Positions 1-9,479 of a stretch of 64,000 nt of DNA are shown here, piece by piece; the first letter of the stretch is position 1; every line of letters starts with the position of its first letter. The DNA is taken from positions 124,434,045 through 124,498,044 of the forward strand of contig OY757024.1 in assembly GCA_963580285.1 (NCBI GenBank). Reading direction: 5' to 3'. Under the pieces are notes generated by a model. That model had not been told where the DNA came from. It made no database searches and worked only from the letters and a program-made list of their open reading frames with translations. Source of the stretch: Lucinisca nassula (lineage: Eukaryota > Mollusca > Bivalvia > Lucinida > Lucinidae). The translations under genes and the position numbers were made by a program.

Positions 1-630
1 CTATACAAATACATTGCCACCTTTATCGCCGAAAAAAATGAAAATTTTATGATGAAAAATTGTGATATTTTTCTTATTTCTGCTCAAAATATAGATTTAG
101 GCGGTTCTAACGAGTACCCACAATCTATATTTTAGAGCAGAAATGATAAAAATAAGGTATACACCCGGAAATACCAGTTTTACTATATAAAAGTGGGGTT
201 CAAGGGTGTCAAATTTATATAGGCGTGTTTTCGTGATGTTGCACACGATAAGCTATTGCCACGTGAACAATAGCAGGCGACAAGGCATCTGTTCTAAGTA
301 AACAATCGAATAAAAAAACAAAAATACCTATCCTAGAATATCTTATAGTGCACTGATGTATTTCGACATTAAACCATATATATATATATGTCTGTATTAT
401 TCTGACCACCTTGAAACCCAGTTTTTTATAATAAATCTAGGATTTACAGGGGTAAACCTTATTTTTCTTAAAAAGTATAACAGGTCGGGGATACTCGTTA
501 GAGCCGTCTCGATTGTATACCCACAATCTCTATTTTGAGCAGAAAAAAAAAATACGTGTTTTATTTTCGGCGTTAAAATTTACCATGTATTAAGTTAGTA
601 TATACGCGTTTTCGTTATGAAAGAACAATT
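1..630. other. Gene-free start with a foldback repeat
   Basis: No coding region is supported. An inverted repeat lies at 66-97 versus 122-154: the arms contain TTTCTGCTCAAAATATAGATT and its near reverse complement around a 24 bp spacer. One arm recurs near 515-555, and a related palindrome lies at 48,205-48,310. The phrase AGGCGTGTTTTCGT also recurs near 223, 607, 48,344 and 50,594, so this is a dispersed foldback or MITE-like family. Confidence 0.5.
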
Positions 631-864
631 ATATTGTCTTACATTGACGTTTTATTCTTATTAAAGAACTATCGGGTTACTTGTTTTGGTCAGATCAGCT
701 GTGCGTTGTATCCAGGAAACCCAGAACGCTTAGGGAATTATTCTAGCAATAGTATGTTGCGAAGAGCTGGCAAAGTTGAACAGAGCGGTGCTCAGTGCAA
801 AGCTTTTCTTCTTCAAACCGTTCTTGCTCAGTCTACAACGCCACGATTTGTCTCAGCAGACATC

Positions 865-1071
865 TTAGATTTCAGCAGCATTTTGCATTGAACTGTCAAT
901 CTTTGTTTCCTGAATAGCAACAGTATGAGGTTGAGATGTATCGAGGAAAGCTAAAAGTTCAAAATTTTTTCCTCTTATTCCATTTATGTTTATACTGCAA
1001 AGTTTAAAACCTTTCAAAAAATTTGACTTTGTTTCATCAGCAGTCGAAGATTTGCCTCTCTTAGTACCCAT
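865..1071 (-). pseudogene. LINE endonuclease N-terminal fragment
   Basis: A 68-residue open frame reads ...LCSININGIRGKNFELL... followed by ...VAIQETKID. This is the start of an APE-type endonuclease of non-LTR retrotransposons: the SxNxNG strand, then the QETK motif whose Glu binds the metal ion. The enzyme nicks target DNA to prime reverse transcription. Only the first 60 or so residues of the domain are present. The rest of the endonuclease and the reverse transcriptase are missing, so it is a dead fragment. The start methionine sits just inside a T-rich tract on the plus strand. The exact clade (CR1, L2 or Jockey-like) cannot be told from this length. The adjoining 634-865 stretch has an open frame that I do not recognise. 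Confidence 0.6.
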
Positions 1072-1074
1072 CGT

Positions 1075-1112
1075 TTATTTTATTTTATTTTATTTATTTA
1101 TTTTTTTTTTGC
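1075..1112. repeat. (TTTTA)n T-rich microsatellite
   Basis: A run of TTTTA/TTTA units ends in a homopolymeric T tract. It separates the LINE endonuclease fragment from the next LINE fragment. Confidence 0.8.
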
Positions 1113-1352
1113 TTCGAATTTACTAACACCCCTTCTAATGAGACCTCGCCACTTTACACGGTCCAGTGCAATTTGTTTCCACGACTTATTTGTGTGTTGA
1201 AGTCCTTAAGTGTGTGTGTGTTGAAGTCCTTTGAGGGTGTCCTTGTAACGCTTCTTCCTCATGCAGTCTAGTAACATGGCCTGTACATCTTAACTGTGTC
1301 AGTTCCAGAAGAGTATATACACTCTGCATCCCTGCCTTTTTCGGGACTTCTG
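1113..1352 (-). pseudogene. RTE-like LINE C-terminal fragment
   Basis: Read on the minus strand, broken frames give KKAGMQSVYTLLELTQLR, then CTGHVTRL, and finally WKQIALDRVKWRGLIRRGV. This order (GMQS...L.Q.RW.GHV.RM ... W...A.DR..WR..I..G) is the conserved C-terminal tail of RTE/BovB-like LINE polyproteins, beyond the reverse transcriptase. A short (TG)n-like expansion and frameshifts have destroyed the middle. It is a 3'-end fragment with no catalytic residues left. Confidence 0.55.
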
Positions 1353-1369
1353 TGTCTGGACTTAATTTA

Positions 1370-1716
1370 GGTCAACATATTTCAGAGATACCATGGAAAG
1401 CAACTAGGACTTTAGGATTTCTCAGACGTACAAGTAAGTTGGCCTTTGCTCCTAGGCAGACAAAGGATGTTGCATATAAAACATTGGTTCGCCCTCAACT
1501 TGAATATGCACCACTCATTTGGCAACCCTAGGTTAAAACTCAAATTCAGGAGGTGGAGAAGGTGCAGAGGATAGCTGCTCGATGGACCTGTCGACTATGG
1601 CGAAATAGAAGTAGCGTCGGCGACATGCTTAACGAGCTAGAATGGCCGTCCCTGGAGGTCCCTCTTGAGTCCTCTTTAATTCTCTTCTATAAGAAACACT
1701 CTGGTACAGTGTGTAT
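1370..1716 (+). pseudogene. Jockey/CR1-like LINE RT C-terminal fragment
   Basis: Translates as KATRTLGFLRR...[24 protein letters not shown]...KVQRIAARW...MLNELEWPSLE, the region after the YxDD/FADD box of Jockey/CR1-type LINE reverse transcriptases. It is the same family as the remnant at 61,431-62,281 plus 63,907-64,000, which lets the two copies be compared. It carries an in-frame TAG and a small insertion and ends abruptly at 1,716, where an inverted Naiad tail begins. Confidence 0.65.
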
Positions 1717-2030
1717 TAATAGAAATAGAAGTGAATGCAATGGTCACGAATCTATACAATTAACCCAGAAACCAAAGGAAAGAAACACAAACATGAAACA
1801 ACCAGACCCTAATGGAAACATCAATAGCGGAAAGCCACTTTCCCACAAAAAGACCAATTGTCCATCCAAAACAAAATAATATAAGCGACACACACACACA
1901 CACTCGAAGACAAACCATATCAAAACTAAACCGCGACAGAAGAACCGCATTGGAACGGGTTGATGGCGGCTGAAATCGATTTTACGTGACCACAATCCTC
2001 GCCCTTACTTCCGTCGCGATTTATACAAAT
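1717..2030 (-). mobile_element. Naiad-type pseudo-LTR tail, type B, inverted
   Basis: Minus-strand match to the Naiad tail seen throughout 5-44 kb: it starts with the tail's 3' end (AAATAGAAGTGAATGCAATG), passes through the GGTTCTTCTGTCGCGG and CGTAAAATCGATT blocks and ends near the ATCGCGACGGAAGTAAG block. An internal (CA)n tract is present at about 1,890. It is 5'-truncated and has no ORF. Confidence 0.7.
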
Positions 2031-2083
2031 AACCAGTGCTTCAGCTGAAGTGCACGACCCGCCGGATGCTTTTAGCTTTATGA

Positions 2084-3426
2084 GTCTTACCATATATGGG
2101 TATGGTGGCCATTTTGGTCATGTGACCTGGACCTAAAACGTTCCCCCAAATAAATGCGCCTTATCGTAAGGAGCAAAAATATATCTTATACTTTAATACT
2201 GTATTCTGAATCGTATGCAGGAAAAAATGCATTCTCACTTTTCCAATACAAAAGCATATGTGTCAAAGTTTGACCTAGGCACAAAGAAGGTCAAGGTCAA
2301 CCCAGGGTCACCATTTAAGCAATTTATGATGGACCTGTGGAAATCTGCCCAGTGGTTCTGGAGAAGACTATTTTTGAAGGGTTTTTACAATATATGGCTT
2401 GGCGGCCATTTTGGTCATGTGACCTGGACCCCATGAGCAAATTTTGGTTTCCCCAATCCCATAGAGGTTCCATATGAAATTTGACTTCAATCGGCCCAAC
2501 GGTTTCCGAGGAGAAGCAGTTCGAAAATTTTCACGTTTTTCGCCTCGGCGAGGCTATGCTAAATGGAATGTAATATTTCGCAATTTCATTGGTTAGATCT
2601 CATTGATATCTATCAGTATGCAAAAAATTGTTTAAATATTCCAAGCGGTTAAGTCACTATCACCAATTGTCACAAACGGGTTACGGAATGACAGACAGAC
2701 TGACCATATATGGCTTGGCGGCCATTTTTGTCATGTGACCTGGACCCCATGAGCAAATTTTGGTTTCCCCCATCCAATAGAGGCTCCATATGAAATTTAA
2801 CTTCCATCGGCCCAACAGTTTCCGAGGGGAAACAGTTCGAAAATCTTCACATTTTTCGCCTCGGCGAGGCAATACTAAATAGAATGTAATATTTCGCAAG
2901 TTCATTGGTTAGATCTCATTGATATCTATCAGTATGCCAAAAATTGTTTAAATATTCCAACAAAAGCATATGTGCCAAAGTTTGACCTAGGCACAAAGAA
3001 GGTCAAGGTCAACCCAGGGTTACCATTTTAGCAATTTATGATGGGCCTACGTCCCAGATGCTATTTATCAAGTTTCGTGGAAATCTGCCCAGTGGTTCTG
3101 GAGAAGTCTATTTTTGAAGGGTTTTTACCATATATGGCTTTGTGACCATTTTGGTCATGTGACCTAGACCCCATGAGCAAATTTTGGTTTCCTCCATCCC
3201 ATAGAGGTTCCATATGAAATTTGACTTCAATCGGCCCAACGGTTTCCGAGGAGAAGCAGTTCGAAAATTTTCACATTTTTCGCCTCGGCGAGGCTATGCT
3301 AAATGGAATGTAACAGTTCGCAATTTCATTGGTAAGATCTCATTGATATCTATCAGTAAGCCAAAAATTGTTTAAATATTCCAAGCGGTTAAGTCACTAT
3401 CACCAATTTTCACAAACGGGTTACGG
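2084..3426 (+). repeat. Tandem dispersed repeat, about 3 long copies
   Basis: A block opening with ATATATGGCTTGGCGGCCAT and continuing through CATGTGACCTGGACC, ATCGGCCCAACGGTTTCC, TTTTTCGCCTCGGCGAGG and CACAAACGGGTTACGG recurs at about 2,390, 2,700 and 3,125, with a short partial copy at 2,090. Unit length varies from about 310 to 430 bp because a CCCAGTGGTTCTGGAGAAG segment is absent from the second copy. No coding potential is visible. The function is unknown and the pattern is typical of molluscan dispersed tandem repeats. Confidence 0.7.
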
Positions 3427-3500
3427 ACGGACAGACAGACTGACAGAATGACAGAATGACAGACAGACAGAATGACAGACTGACAGAATGACAGAATGGC
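3427..3500 (+). repeat. GACAGACTGACAGAAT minisatellite
   Basis: Imperfect reiteration of GACAGA/GACAGAAT directly follows the third copy of the preceding repeat. A single GACAGACAGACT is also seen after copy one (2,690). Confidence 0.8.
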
Positions 3501-3544
3501 ACGGTCATTTTTGGGCACTCTTAGAAATCAAACGACTTCAGTCG

Positions 3545-4500
3545 GTGGCTTTTTCTGCGGGTCGTGCAATTTGTTCAGTCCGCATGAGGGCCTCTTCACG
3601 CATCAGAGCAACATCTCCGAGAACGCAAAAATCAAACAACCACAAAGATGAAAGATGAGGACTCGACCGCAAGAAACCACTGAAATGCTTGAGCAAAAGA
3701 AAACCAACAGTTAGACTCCGATGGTCCTAACCAGGGAGTGATTTTACGAAATTGGGTGCTGTACTAGTCATTATAATTACATATTTTCTGAATTTATATA
3801 CTAAGTCAAATTCGGGTTCCGATAGACCTTGTTCAGAAGAGATTTGAGTCCACATTGAATTTTGAAATTGAATCGGAATGACGTGTATAAAATTTTGAAA
3901 AGGCTTTGCTTAGTTTATGATCCCGATAACCGTCAATTAATAAGTTTAGCAGTTAACAATTTATTACGAGTGTTGAAGTCTGTTGCAACATCTCCAAAAT
4001 GACCTTTACAGTGTTGACGGGTACGTTAATCCTCGAATCAAACAAATACGTGACTAGACACTCTGGCAAATCGAATTAAATGCGAAATATAAACGCCAAA
4101 GGATGCCGCACACGGAACATCACCACCTAAGAAAGAAAAAAAAATCAAATCTCAAAATCAAAATCATCGAGTTTATCATAAAGTTTGCAAGAAACAAATC
4201 CATCTACAACAGACAGATGTAAATCAAAAAACGGGGCCTCGGTATCAGAAGAATTTGCTTTATTTAGCTGAAGTTCTGGGGGATAAATCTGACTGACCAA
4301 ACTATCGAAATAGGTGTTGTGAATATTTATTAAATCATCCAAATTTCTAGAAGTCTAGCTAAAGGCTTCAGTGATTTCAGATTGGTTTTCAACGGAAAGG
4401 AACATAATGAAGTATCTTTCATAACAAAACAAGAACAGGTCAGCCACAAGGGGTGCGCAATTATTTGATGGCAGTAAGACATGAAGTTAATAGGGCGTAA
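3545..4500 (-). pseudogene. Degenerate inverted Naiad copy (tail and RT)
   Basis: On the minus strand the order is reverse transcriptase C-terminal part (4,500 to 3,730), then the pseudo-LTR tail (3,715 to 3,545). A 65-residue open stretch at 4,145-4,342 contains MDDLINIHNTYFDSLVSQIY, just after the catalytic YLDD box, of which only the second Asp remains in frame. A jump at 4,455 joins the region after motif B to a segment upstream of the RT, so motifs A and B are gone. Several frameshifts make it a fossil. A 70 bp dispersed-repeat end has inserted at 3,980-4,052. Confidence 0.75.
3980..4052 (+). repeat. Dispersed SINE-like 3' end inside the Naiad fossil
   Basis: CAACATCTCCAAAATGACC through GACGGGTACGTTAATCCTC and ATCAAACAAA matches the 3' end of the SINE-like family at 49,365-49,905. 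It interrupts the Naiad reading frame, which resumes at 4,053. Confidence 0.6.
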
Positions 4501-4664
4501 AAAATAGCTGTGTTTCTATTTAACATGCTGAAGAAGATTTGGTCGGTAGTAGGAGAAACATTTTTTTATATTTTCTCCTGAAAAAAAAAAGGGTCGGACT
4601 TGTATTTTTATGTGTTTGTCGTTTATGTACATATAATTTTGTTAATAAATTTGTCATGTTGAGA
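4501..4664. other. No feature recognised
   Basis: A-rich and T-rich spacer between the inverted Naiad fossil and the next plus-strand tail. I see no gene or known repeat. Confidence 0.4.
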
Positions 4665-4885
4665 CTGTGAGTCTAAGTGTTGGTCTTCTTTTGCTCCAGC
4701 ATTACAGTGGTTTCTTGCTGTCGAGTCCTCACCCTTGTTACATCTCTGTGGTTGTTTGAAACTTGTGTTCACGAAGATGTTGCGCTGAAGAGTTAAGAAG
4801 CCTTCATGCGGACTGAACAAATTATTTGTCTAAATCGTGACGGAAGTAAGGGCGAGGATTGTGGCCACGTAAAATCGATTTAAGT
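4665..4885 (+). mobile_element. Naiad pseudo-LTR fragment (plus)
   Basis: Contains the tail blocks TTTTGCTCCAGCATTACAG, GTCGAGTCCTCACC, CTTCATGCGGACTGAACAA and GGCCACGTAAAATCGATTTAAG in the canonical order. It stops at the CGATTTAAG block, where a minus-strand SINE begins. Confidence 0.7.
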
Positions 4886-5105
4886 AATTATGGTAGGGTT
4901 CTTTATCTCGCAAATGGTGTGGTTCTCCCTGCACAGTGGGCCTCCAGTAAACATCCGGATCCGAAGGAGGGTGCACTTTATGACATTCATCCCAGCAAAT
5001 GATGCCAATGGAGTGTGTTCGGACACCGAAATTTTATTGTCGATACCGGGGATCGAAACCTTGACCTATAGCATCAGAGGCAAGTGCACTAATCGCTGAG
5101 ATTCC
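4886..5105 (-). mobile_element. tRNA-derived SINE, inverted
   Basis: The minus strand begins with a degenerate tRNA head (B-box-like GGTTTCGATCCCCGG; GCACTTGCCTCTGATGC upstream), followed by the body containing CATTGGCATCATTTGC and TGGAGGCCCACTGTGCAGG. It is the same family as 39,868-40,202 and the partial heads in every unit of the 4.4 kb array. Head and body are both present, with point changes in the A-box. Confidence 0.7.
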
Positions 5106-5215
5106 ACAGTTCTAACACGTAGAGGTCATTCTATTAAAGATATTTCTATACAGCCAGTGGAAAAAATTTATTATGATGTAAATTCTACAGCTAGGTTGAA
5201 AATTATTAAACGGCA
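5106..5215 (+). pseudogene. Naiad GIY-YIG endonuclease C-terminal piece
   Basis: Translates as TRRGHSIKDISIQPVEKIYY and then DVNSTARLKIIKRH. From my knowledge of the family this is the part of the N-terminal GIY-YIG nuclease that carries the His of the CCHH zinc-binding set (FKRTGHS) and the following VQPVE strand. It lies upstream of the CxC linker and the RT, the permuted order that defines Naiad and Chlamys elements among Penelope-like elements. The catalytic GIY and YIG strands are absent (truncated by the SINE side). At 5,216 it is cut by a self-type tail insertion and resumes at 5,541 (KWIKL, then FPLGFYHEGNIS). Confidence 0.55.
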
Positions 5216-5540
5216 TTAATTTCGACCACGTAAAATCTATTTAAGCCCCCCCCCAGTGGAAATCTTTCCACTGACCGTTCCAAGGCGGTTCTTCTGTGGC
5301 GGTTTATTTATGTTGTTGTTTGTTACTTACTGTGTGTATCACTTGTGTCTTTTTATTTTGGATGGCCATATGGCCATTTTGTGGGAAAGCAATTGTCCTT
5401 ATGGCCTTCCTTTGTTTAGGTTTCCATTATGGTCTGGTCGCTTAATGTTTGTGTTTCTTTCCCTTTGGTGTCTTTAATGGGTGGAGTAAGTTAATTGTAT
5501 CGATTTCTGATCTTTGTTTTACTTCTACTTTTAAAATGGA
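5216..5540 (+). mobile_element. Naiad tail-only insertion within Naiad endonuclease
   Basis: A 5'-truncated type A tail starts at about GACCACGTAAAATC and ends TTTGTTTTACTTCTACTTTT. The endonuclease frame continues on both sides (IIKRH before, KWIKL after), so the tail inserted into an existing Naiad copy. Confidence 0.7.
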
Positions 5541-6536
5541 TTAAATTATAACAGACATCTTTTCCATTGGGCTTTTATCATGAGGGTAATATATCTATAT
5601 ATATCGCACTGCACCCGAAAAATGGTAATTATAAACGTAAATTACGTGCTTTTAAAAGAAACAATACCAGACTGAAGTGACTGTCAATAATACTATTCAA
5701 TCTAAGTTCATTACCCATTTCTGTATTACGGATTCTGGATACCGAGGCGAATAAATTCTACGATAGTTCTAATTAGTTATACGACGCTGCTCGTTTAACT
5801 AGAGGTTATACTCAGCATGCACCTCGTCCTTTCATCGATTCTAAAATTAATCACAAACGTCATTACATCAAAATATCCTTCAATAATAAAGGTTGGATTT
5901 CATAGATTTACCTAGTATCTTCCGGGACAGTTCGGTTATTTCATACATTCCTGCTTATTTTCAAAATACTGAAACACCCATAATTTGCTATAAATACAAT
6001 AAACCTGTTAGATCTATCATTTTTAATTTCAATAAAATTGTTTATAATCTTGATATTAACACTATCACTCCTGATACATGTGATTGTAAAAAAATCAGTG
6101 TATTGTTATCCGGATGCTGGTCATATTATTACTGGCAATTTAAAAATTATTCCTGATTCTAGGATAAGCAATATAATATCTAAAGGACCGAAATATCGAT
6201 TTCCTTCTAAAATTGATTTCAATAAATGTAGAGATGAAATTGCTGCTGGATTTGCTAATCGATGGTGTAAACGAGAGTATGCTGAGCATAAAGCTCTGAA
6301 CGAATGGAAACTTAGCATTCTGAAATTAGTGAACAAACGCATTTCTTTTTATTCGCAAAATACGAACTTATTACCTTATAAACCTACGACGTCTTTACGT
6401 CATCTTAAACAAGGTATTCAAGAATTTCATAGGAAGTTTGTTCTGGCTCCAGCTGATAAGGCCGCTAACAATGTAGTCGTTGTTTGACGGCTTCACTATG
6501 TTAACACTCTTCAGCAAGAACTTGGTGGTACTAAGG
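5541..6536 (+). pseudogene. Naiad linker with CxC motif and start of RT
   Basis: The frame runs from the end of the endonuclease (FPLGFYHEGNIS) through the linker (SLPISVLRIL, PRPFIDSKINH, MDFIDLPSIFRDSS, ICYKYNKPVRSIIFNFNK) to CDC at 6,079-6,087. That Cys-x-Cys is the signature joining nuclease and RT in Naiad elements. After CDC come GHIITGNLKIIPDSR, ISKGPKYRF and the RT fingers region NRWCKREYAEHKALNEWKL. One- or two-base shifts near 5,890 and 6,090 and stops near 5,650 and 5,790 break it, although the stop at about 5,655 is also TGA. The frame reaches DKAANNVVVV-TGA-RLHYVNTL at 6,485 and continues until a type B tail fragment interrupts it. Confidence 0.75.
6485..6487 (+). other. In-frame TGA, candidate selenocysteine codon
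   Basis: The codon after NNVVVV is TGA and the frame continues RLHYVNTLQQELGG. The same codon is TGA in all five array units (16,436; 21,858; 26,259; 30,666; 35,074), whose surrounding codons differ from this copy at synonymous positions (AAT/AAC, GTA/GTC, GTT/GTG, CTT/CTC). As I recall the family, other members have Cys here. Clam Naiads are reported to encode selenocysteines. No SECIS element could be identified by eye. Confidence 0.5.
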
Positions 6537-6645
6537 CATACAACTTCTGTTGTTGCATGTTTGTGCTTATTTCACTTTGGTGTCTCTGATGGGAGCTATC
6601 GGTTGATTGTATCGATTCCTGATCATTCCTCTACTTCTATTTAGC
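6537..6645 (+). mobile_element. Naiad type B tail fragment inside RT
   Basis: Runs CTGTTGTTGCATGTTTGTGC through GATGGGAGCTATCGG to CTCTACTTCTATTT, about 110 bp. The RT frame is GGTKAYN before it and AVERALVDDHICHSATKF after it, so it sits inside the coding sequence with a few bases lost. Confidence 0.75.
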
Positions 6646-7300
6646 TGTAGAGAGGGCTTTAGTTGATGACCACATTTGTCATTCAGCCACTAAGTTTGCT
6701 GTCAGTGTAACAGAAGGCCAAGACAAGCTTCCTACGTTATACTGGTTACCTAAACTTCATAAAAGACCATACAAAGCACGGTCTATTGCAAATTATAGTT
6801 CTTTTACCACCACTGAACTCTCCAAATTATTAACTTCATATTTGACTGCCATCAAAAAGCATGAGTGACCATGACCTTCGAAAGATCAGGTAGAAATCTG
6901 TTTTGGTCTATAAAAAATTCTAATGAAGTTTTGAATAATTGAAATCCAGGCGGTTTCGTGCTTCAAGTCTGTCTACTTATGATTTTTCTACCCTCTTCAC
7001 TACACTTCCTCATAATCTTATAAAAGAAAAACTTAATGATTTAATTTAATGGACATTTCAAATTGAAGATTCCCTCTATCTTGCATGTAATGTAAGAAAT
7101 GCATTTTTCACTTCTGAAGGGCATAAAAATTATACTTTATGGTCATGTCAGAAAGTGTGTGAAGCTCTCACCTTTCTACTTGACAATATTTACATAAGAT
7201 TTGGTACTAAGTTATTTAGACAAGTTGTGGGTATTCCGATGGGTACTAACTGTGCACCACTCGTGGCTGATTTATTTTGTTATGAGAGAGACTTCATGAT
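6646..7300 (+). pseudogene. Naiad RT core (motifs A-B)
   Basis: Continues the copy above: TEGQDKLPTLYWLPKLHK (the fingers motif LPKLHK typical of Penelope-like RTs), then STYDFSTLFTTLPHNLI with motif A Asp, CNVRNAFFTSEGHKNYTL, and motif B GIPMGTNCAPLVADLF. A deletion near 6,865 (ILTAIKKHE followed by stops) and stops at 6,945 and 7,049 inactivate it. Compared with the array copies, motif A has LF in place of LY, so this is a distinct subfamily that reads RDFM.SLSAEN after motif B. Confidence 0.75.
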
Positions 7301-7322
7301 CATTGCCTCTACTTCTATTTTT
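7301..7322 (+). mobile_element. 22 bp Naiad 3'-end insertion with CATGAT duplication
   Basis: CATTGCCTCTACTTCTATTT is the terminal 20 or so bp of the type B tail, inserted into the RT frame between ERDFM and MSLSAEN. The bases CATGAT occur on both sides (7,295-7,300 and 7,323-7,328). It is an extreme 5'-truncated insertion. Confidence 0.6.
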
Positions 7323-7490
7323 CATGATGTCCCTTTCTGCTGAAAACGAGTCTGAAATCATTGAAGATTTTAGCTCCACTTCTAGATACTTGGATGATTA
7401 TCAAATATTGATAATACCTAGTTCGATGGTTTTATCAGTAAAATATACACCCCTCCCCCCCCCCCAGAACTTCACTTAAATAAAGCAAAT
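7323..7490 (+). pseudogene. Naiad RT fragment around catalytic motif C
   Basis: Reads MSLSAENESEIIEDFSSTSRYLDD..., with YLDD as catalytic motif C, then degenerates with a one-base loss and a poly-C tract (7,446-7,463). It stops at ELHLNKAN, where a second copy starts abruptly at motif B. Confidence 0.7.
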
Positions 7491-8331
7491 TGCTGTGGGT
7501 ATTCCGATGGGTACTAATTGCGCACCACTTGTGGCTGATTTGTTTTTGTTTTGTAATGAGAGAGACTTCATGATGACCCTTTCTGCTGAAAACCAGTCTG
7601 AAATCATTGAAGCATTTAGCTCCACTTCTAGATATTTGGATGATTTATTAAATATTGACAATACCTATTTCGATGGTTTGATCAGTCAAATTTACCTCTC
7701 AGAACTTCAGTTAAATAAAGCAAATTCTTCTGATATCGAGGCCCCGATTTTGGATTTACATCTATCTAATGTAGATGGGTTTGCTTCGTGCAAAATTTAT
7801 GATAAACGCGATGATTTTGATTTTGAGATTGAAAATTTTCCTTTTTTGGATGGTGATGTTCCTCGTGCGCCATCCTATGGCGTTTATATTTCGCAATTAA
7901 TTCGATTTGCCAGAGTGTCTAGTCATGTAACTGACTTCAACACTCGTAATAAATTGTTGACGGCTAAACTTCTTAATCAGGGTTATCGGTACCATAAACT
8001 ACGCAAAGCCTTTTCAAAATTTTATAGAGGTCATTCTGATTTATTTTCAAATTTCAATATTGAACTTAAATCTCTTCTGCAACAAGGTCTATCGGAACCC
8101 GAATTTTATGGTGACTTAGTATACAAATTCAGAAAAATATATAACCGCAATGACTTCAGCACCCAATTTCGTAAAATCATTCTTCGATATAAAAAGATTT
8201 GGTACAACATAAATGTTATACGACAGACAGCATGCATGGTAGTTAACCTAATCACGGTTGACAACTTTACTTCCCTCTTTGATTGCACGCCGGTGGGTCA
8301 GGCCTCAGATTCTATTAATGTTCCAGTGTAA
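7491..8331 (+). pseudogene. Naiad RT C-terminal half, open frame of 278 aa
   Basis: A 5'-truncated copy beginning exactly in RT motif B (GIPMGTNCAPLVADLFLFC) and open to the natural stop. It contains motif C YLDDLLNIDN, the palm-to-thumb segment SDIEAPILDLHLSNVDGF, the conserved GDVPRAPSYGVYISQLIRFARV block, then the thumb and C-terminus (GYRYHKLRKAFSKFYRGHSD, LLQQGLSEPEFYGDLVYKFR, PVGQASDS). There is no C-terminal endonuclease after the RT, as expected if the nuclease is N-terminal. The frame is undamaged, so it is among the younger copies, but without motif A and the fingers it cannot be an active enzyme. Codon differences from the array copies mark the SAEN subfamily. Confidence 0.85.
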
Positions 8332-8925
8332 AGGCTTATTGAGAATTAGAGAGATCTAATTCAAGGTAATGTTGGCTGATGCTTGATGCTCTATCTCTGG
8401 TTGGGCCCATTGGAGTCTAACTGTTGGTTTTCTTTTGCTCCAGCATTTCAGTGGTTTCTTGCTGTCGAGTCCTCACTGTTGTTTCATTTCTGTGCTTGTT
8501 TGATTTTTTTGTGTTCACGGAGATGTTACACTGATAAGTTAGGAGGCCTCCATGCGGACTGAACAAATTATTTGTCTTAATCGCGACGGAAATAAGGGCG
8601 AGGATTGTGGCCACGTAAAATCGATTTAAGCACCCCACCCGCCCCCACCCCCCGCTGACCGTTCCAAGGCGGTTCTTCTGTCGCGATTTGTTTTTGTTAT
8701 GGTTTGTCTTTAGGTGTTTGTGTCGCTTGTGTTATTTTATTGTAGATAGCCTATTGGCCATTTTGTGGGAAAGTAACTGTCCTTTTGGCTTTCCGCTGTT
8801 GGTGTTTCCATTAGGTCTGTTGTTGCATGTTTGTGTTTCTTTCCATTTGGTATCACTGATGGGAGCTATGGGTTGATTGTATCGATTCCTGTTCATTGCC
8901 TCTACTTCTGTTAAGAGGGAACGGT
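8332..8925 (+). mobile_element. Naiad pseudo-LTR tail, type B, full
   Basis: Follows the RT stop directly. Block order: GGCTTATTGAGAATTAGAGAG, GGGCCCATTGGAGTCTAAC, CTCCAGCATTTCAGTGGTTTC, GTCGAGTCCTCAC, a CATGCGGACTGAACAAATT block, CGACGGAAATAAGGGCGAGG, CACGTAAAATCGATTTAAG, a C-rich tract, TTCCAAGGCGGTTCTTCTG, GGCCATTTTGTGGGAAAGT and the 3' end TCATTGCCTCTACTTCTGTT. This is the non-coding end shared by all Naiad copies here and acts as the pseudo-LTR when copies are joined head to tail. Confidence 0.75.
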
Positions 8926-9208
8926 CCTCGAAATTGTGGATTCCTTTAAATACCTTGGTGTGACCATCTCAGATGACTTGAGATAGAATATTCATGTGTA
9001 CTAAGCTCAGGCTAATAGAACACTTGGCTTCTTTGGGCGAAATCTTAATAAATGCCCCAAAGATATTAAAGAAGCAGCATATAAGGTACACGTTCGCCCC
9101 ATCTTGGAATTTGGTAGTTGTGTCTTGGACCCTCATGGAATAGGCCTTCAGGAGGAGATGGTAAAAGATTAGAATAGGGAAGCTAGATTTGTTACGGGCA
9201 ATTACAAT
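8926..9208 (+). pseudogene. CR1/Jockey-like LINE RT C-terminal fragment
   Basis: Reads VDSFKYLGVTISDDL, QANRTLGFFGRNLNKCPKDI, KEAAYKVHVRPILEFGSCV and NREARFVTGNYNW with three stops. This is the post-catalytic region of a LINE RT, a different subfamily from 1,370-1,716. At 9,205-9,212 it passes into Naiad sequence through a shared ATTGGA, the kind of junction made by template switching. Confidence 0.65.
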
Positions 9209-9479
9209 TGGACTTAAATCTCTTCTGCAACAAGGTCTATCGGAGCCCGAATTTTATGGTGACTTAGTATATAAATTCTGAAAAATATATAACCACAATG
9301 ACTTCAGCACCCAATTTCGTAAAATTATTCTTCGATATAAAAAGATTGGGTACAACATGGATGTTATACGACAGACTGCATGCATGGTAGTTAACCCAAT
9401 CACGGTTGGCAACTTTGCTTCCCTCTTTAATTGCACGCCGGTGGGTCAGGCCTAAGATTCTATGACGGTTCCTACGTAA
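9209..9479 (+). pseudogene. Naiad RT C-terminal fragment
   Basis: Starts at GLKSLLQQGLSEPEFYGDLV and runs with one stop to the natural end of the ORF (TAA at 9,477-9,479). It covers only the last 80 or so residues. Confidence 0.75.

Noticed and set aside
8385..8420. SECIS element around TGATGCTC...CATCGGAG in the tail
   Set aside because: A GATG/CATC stem can form, but the helix between the quartets is too short and the apical AA is absent, so I do not claim it.
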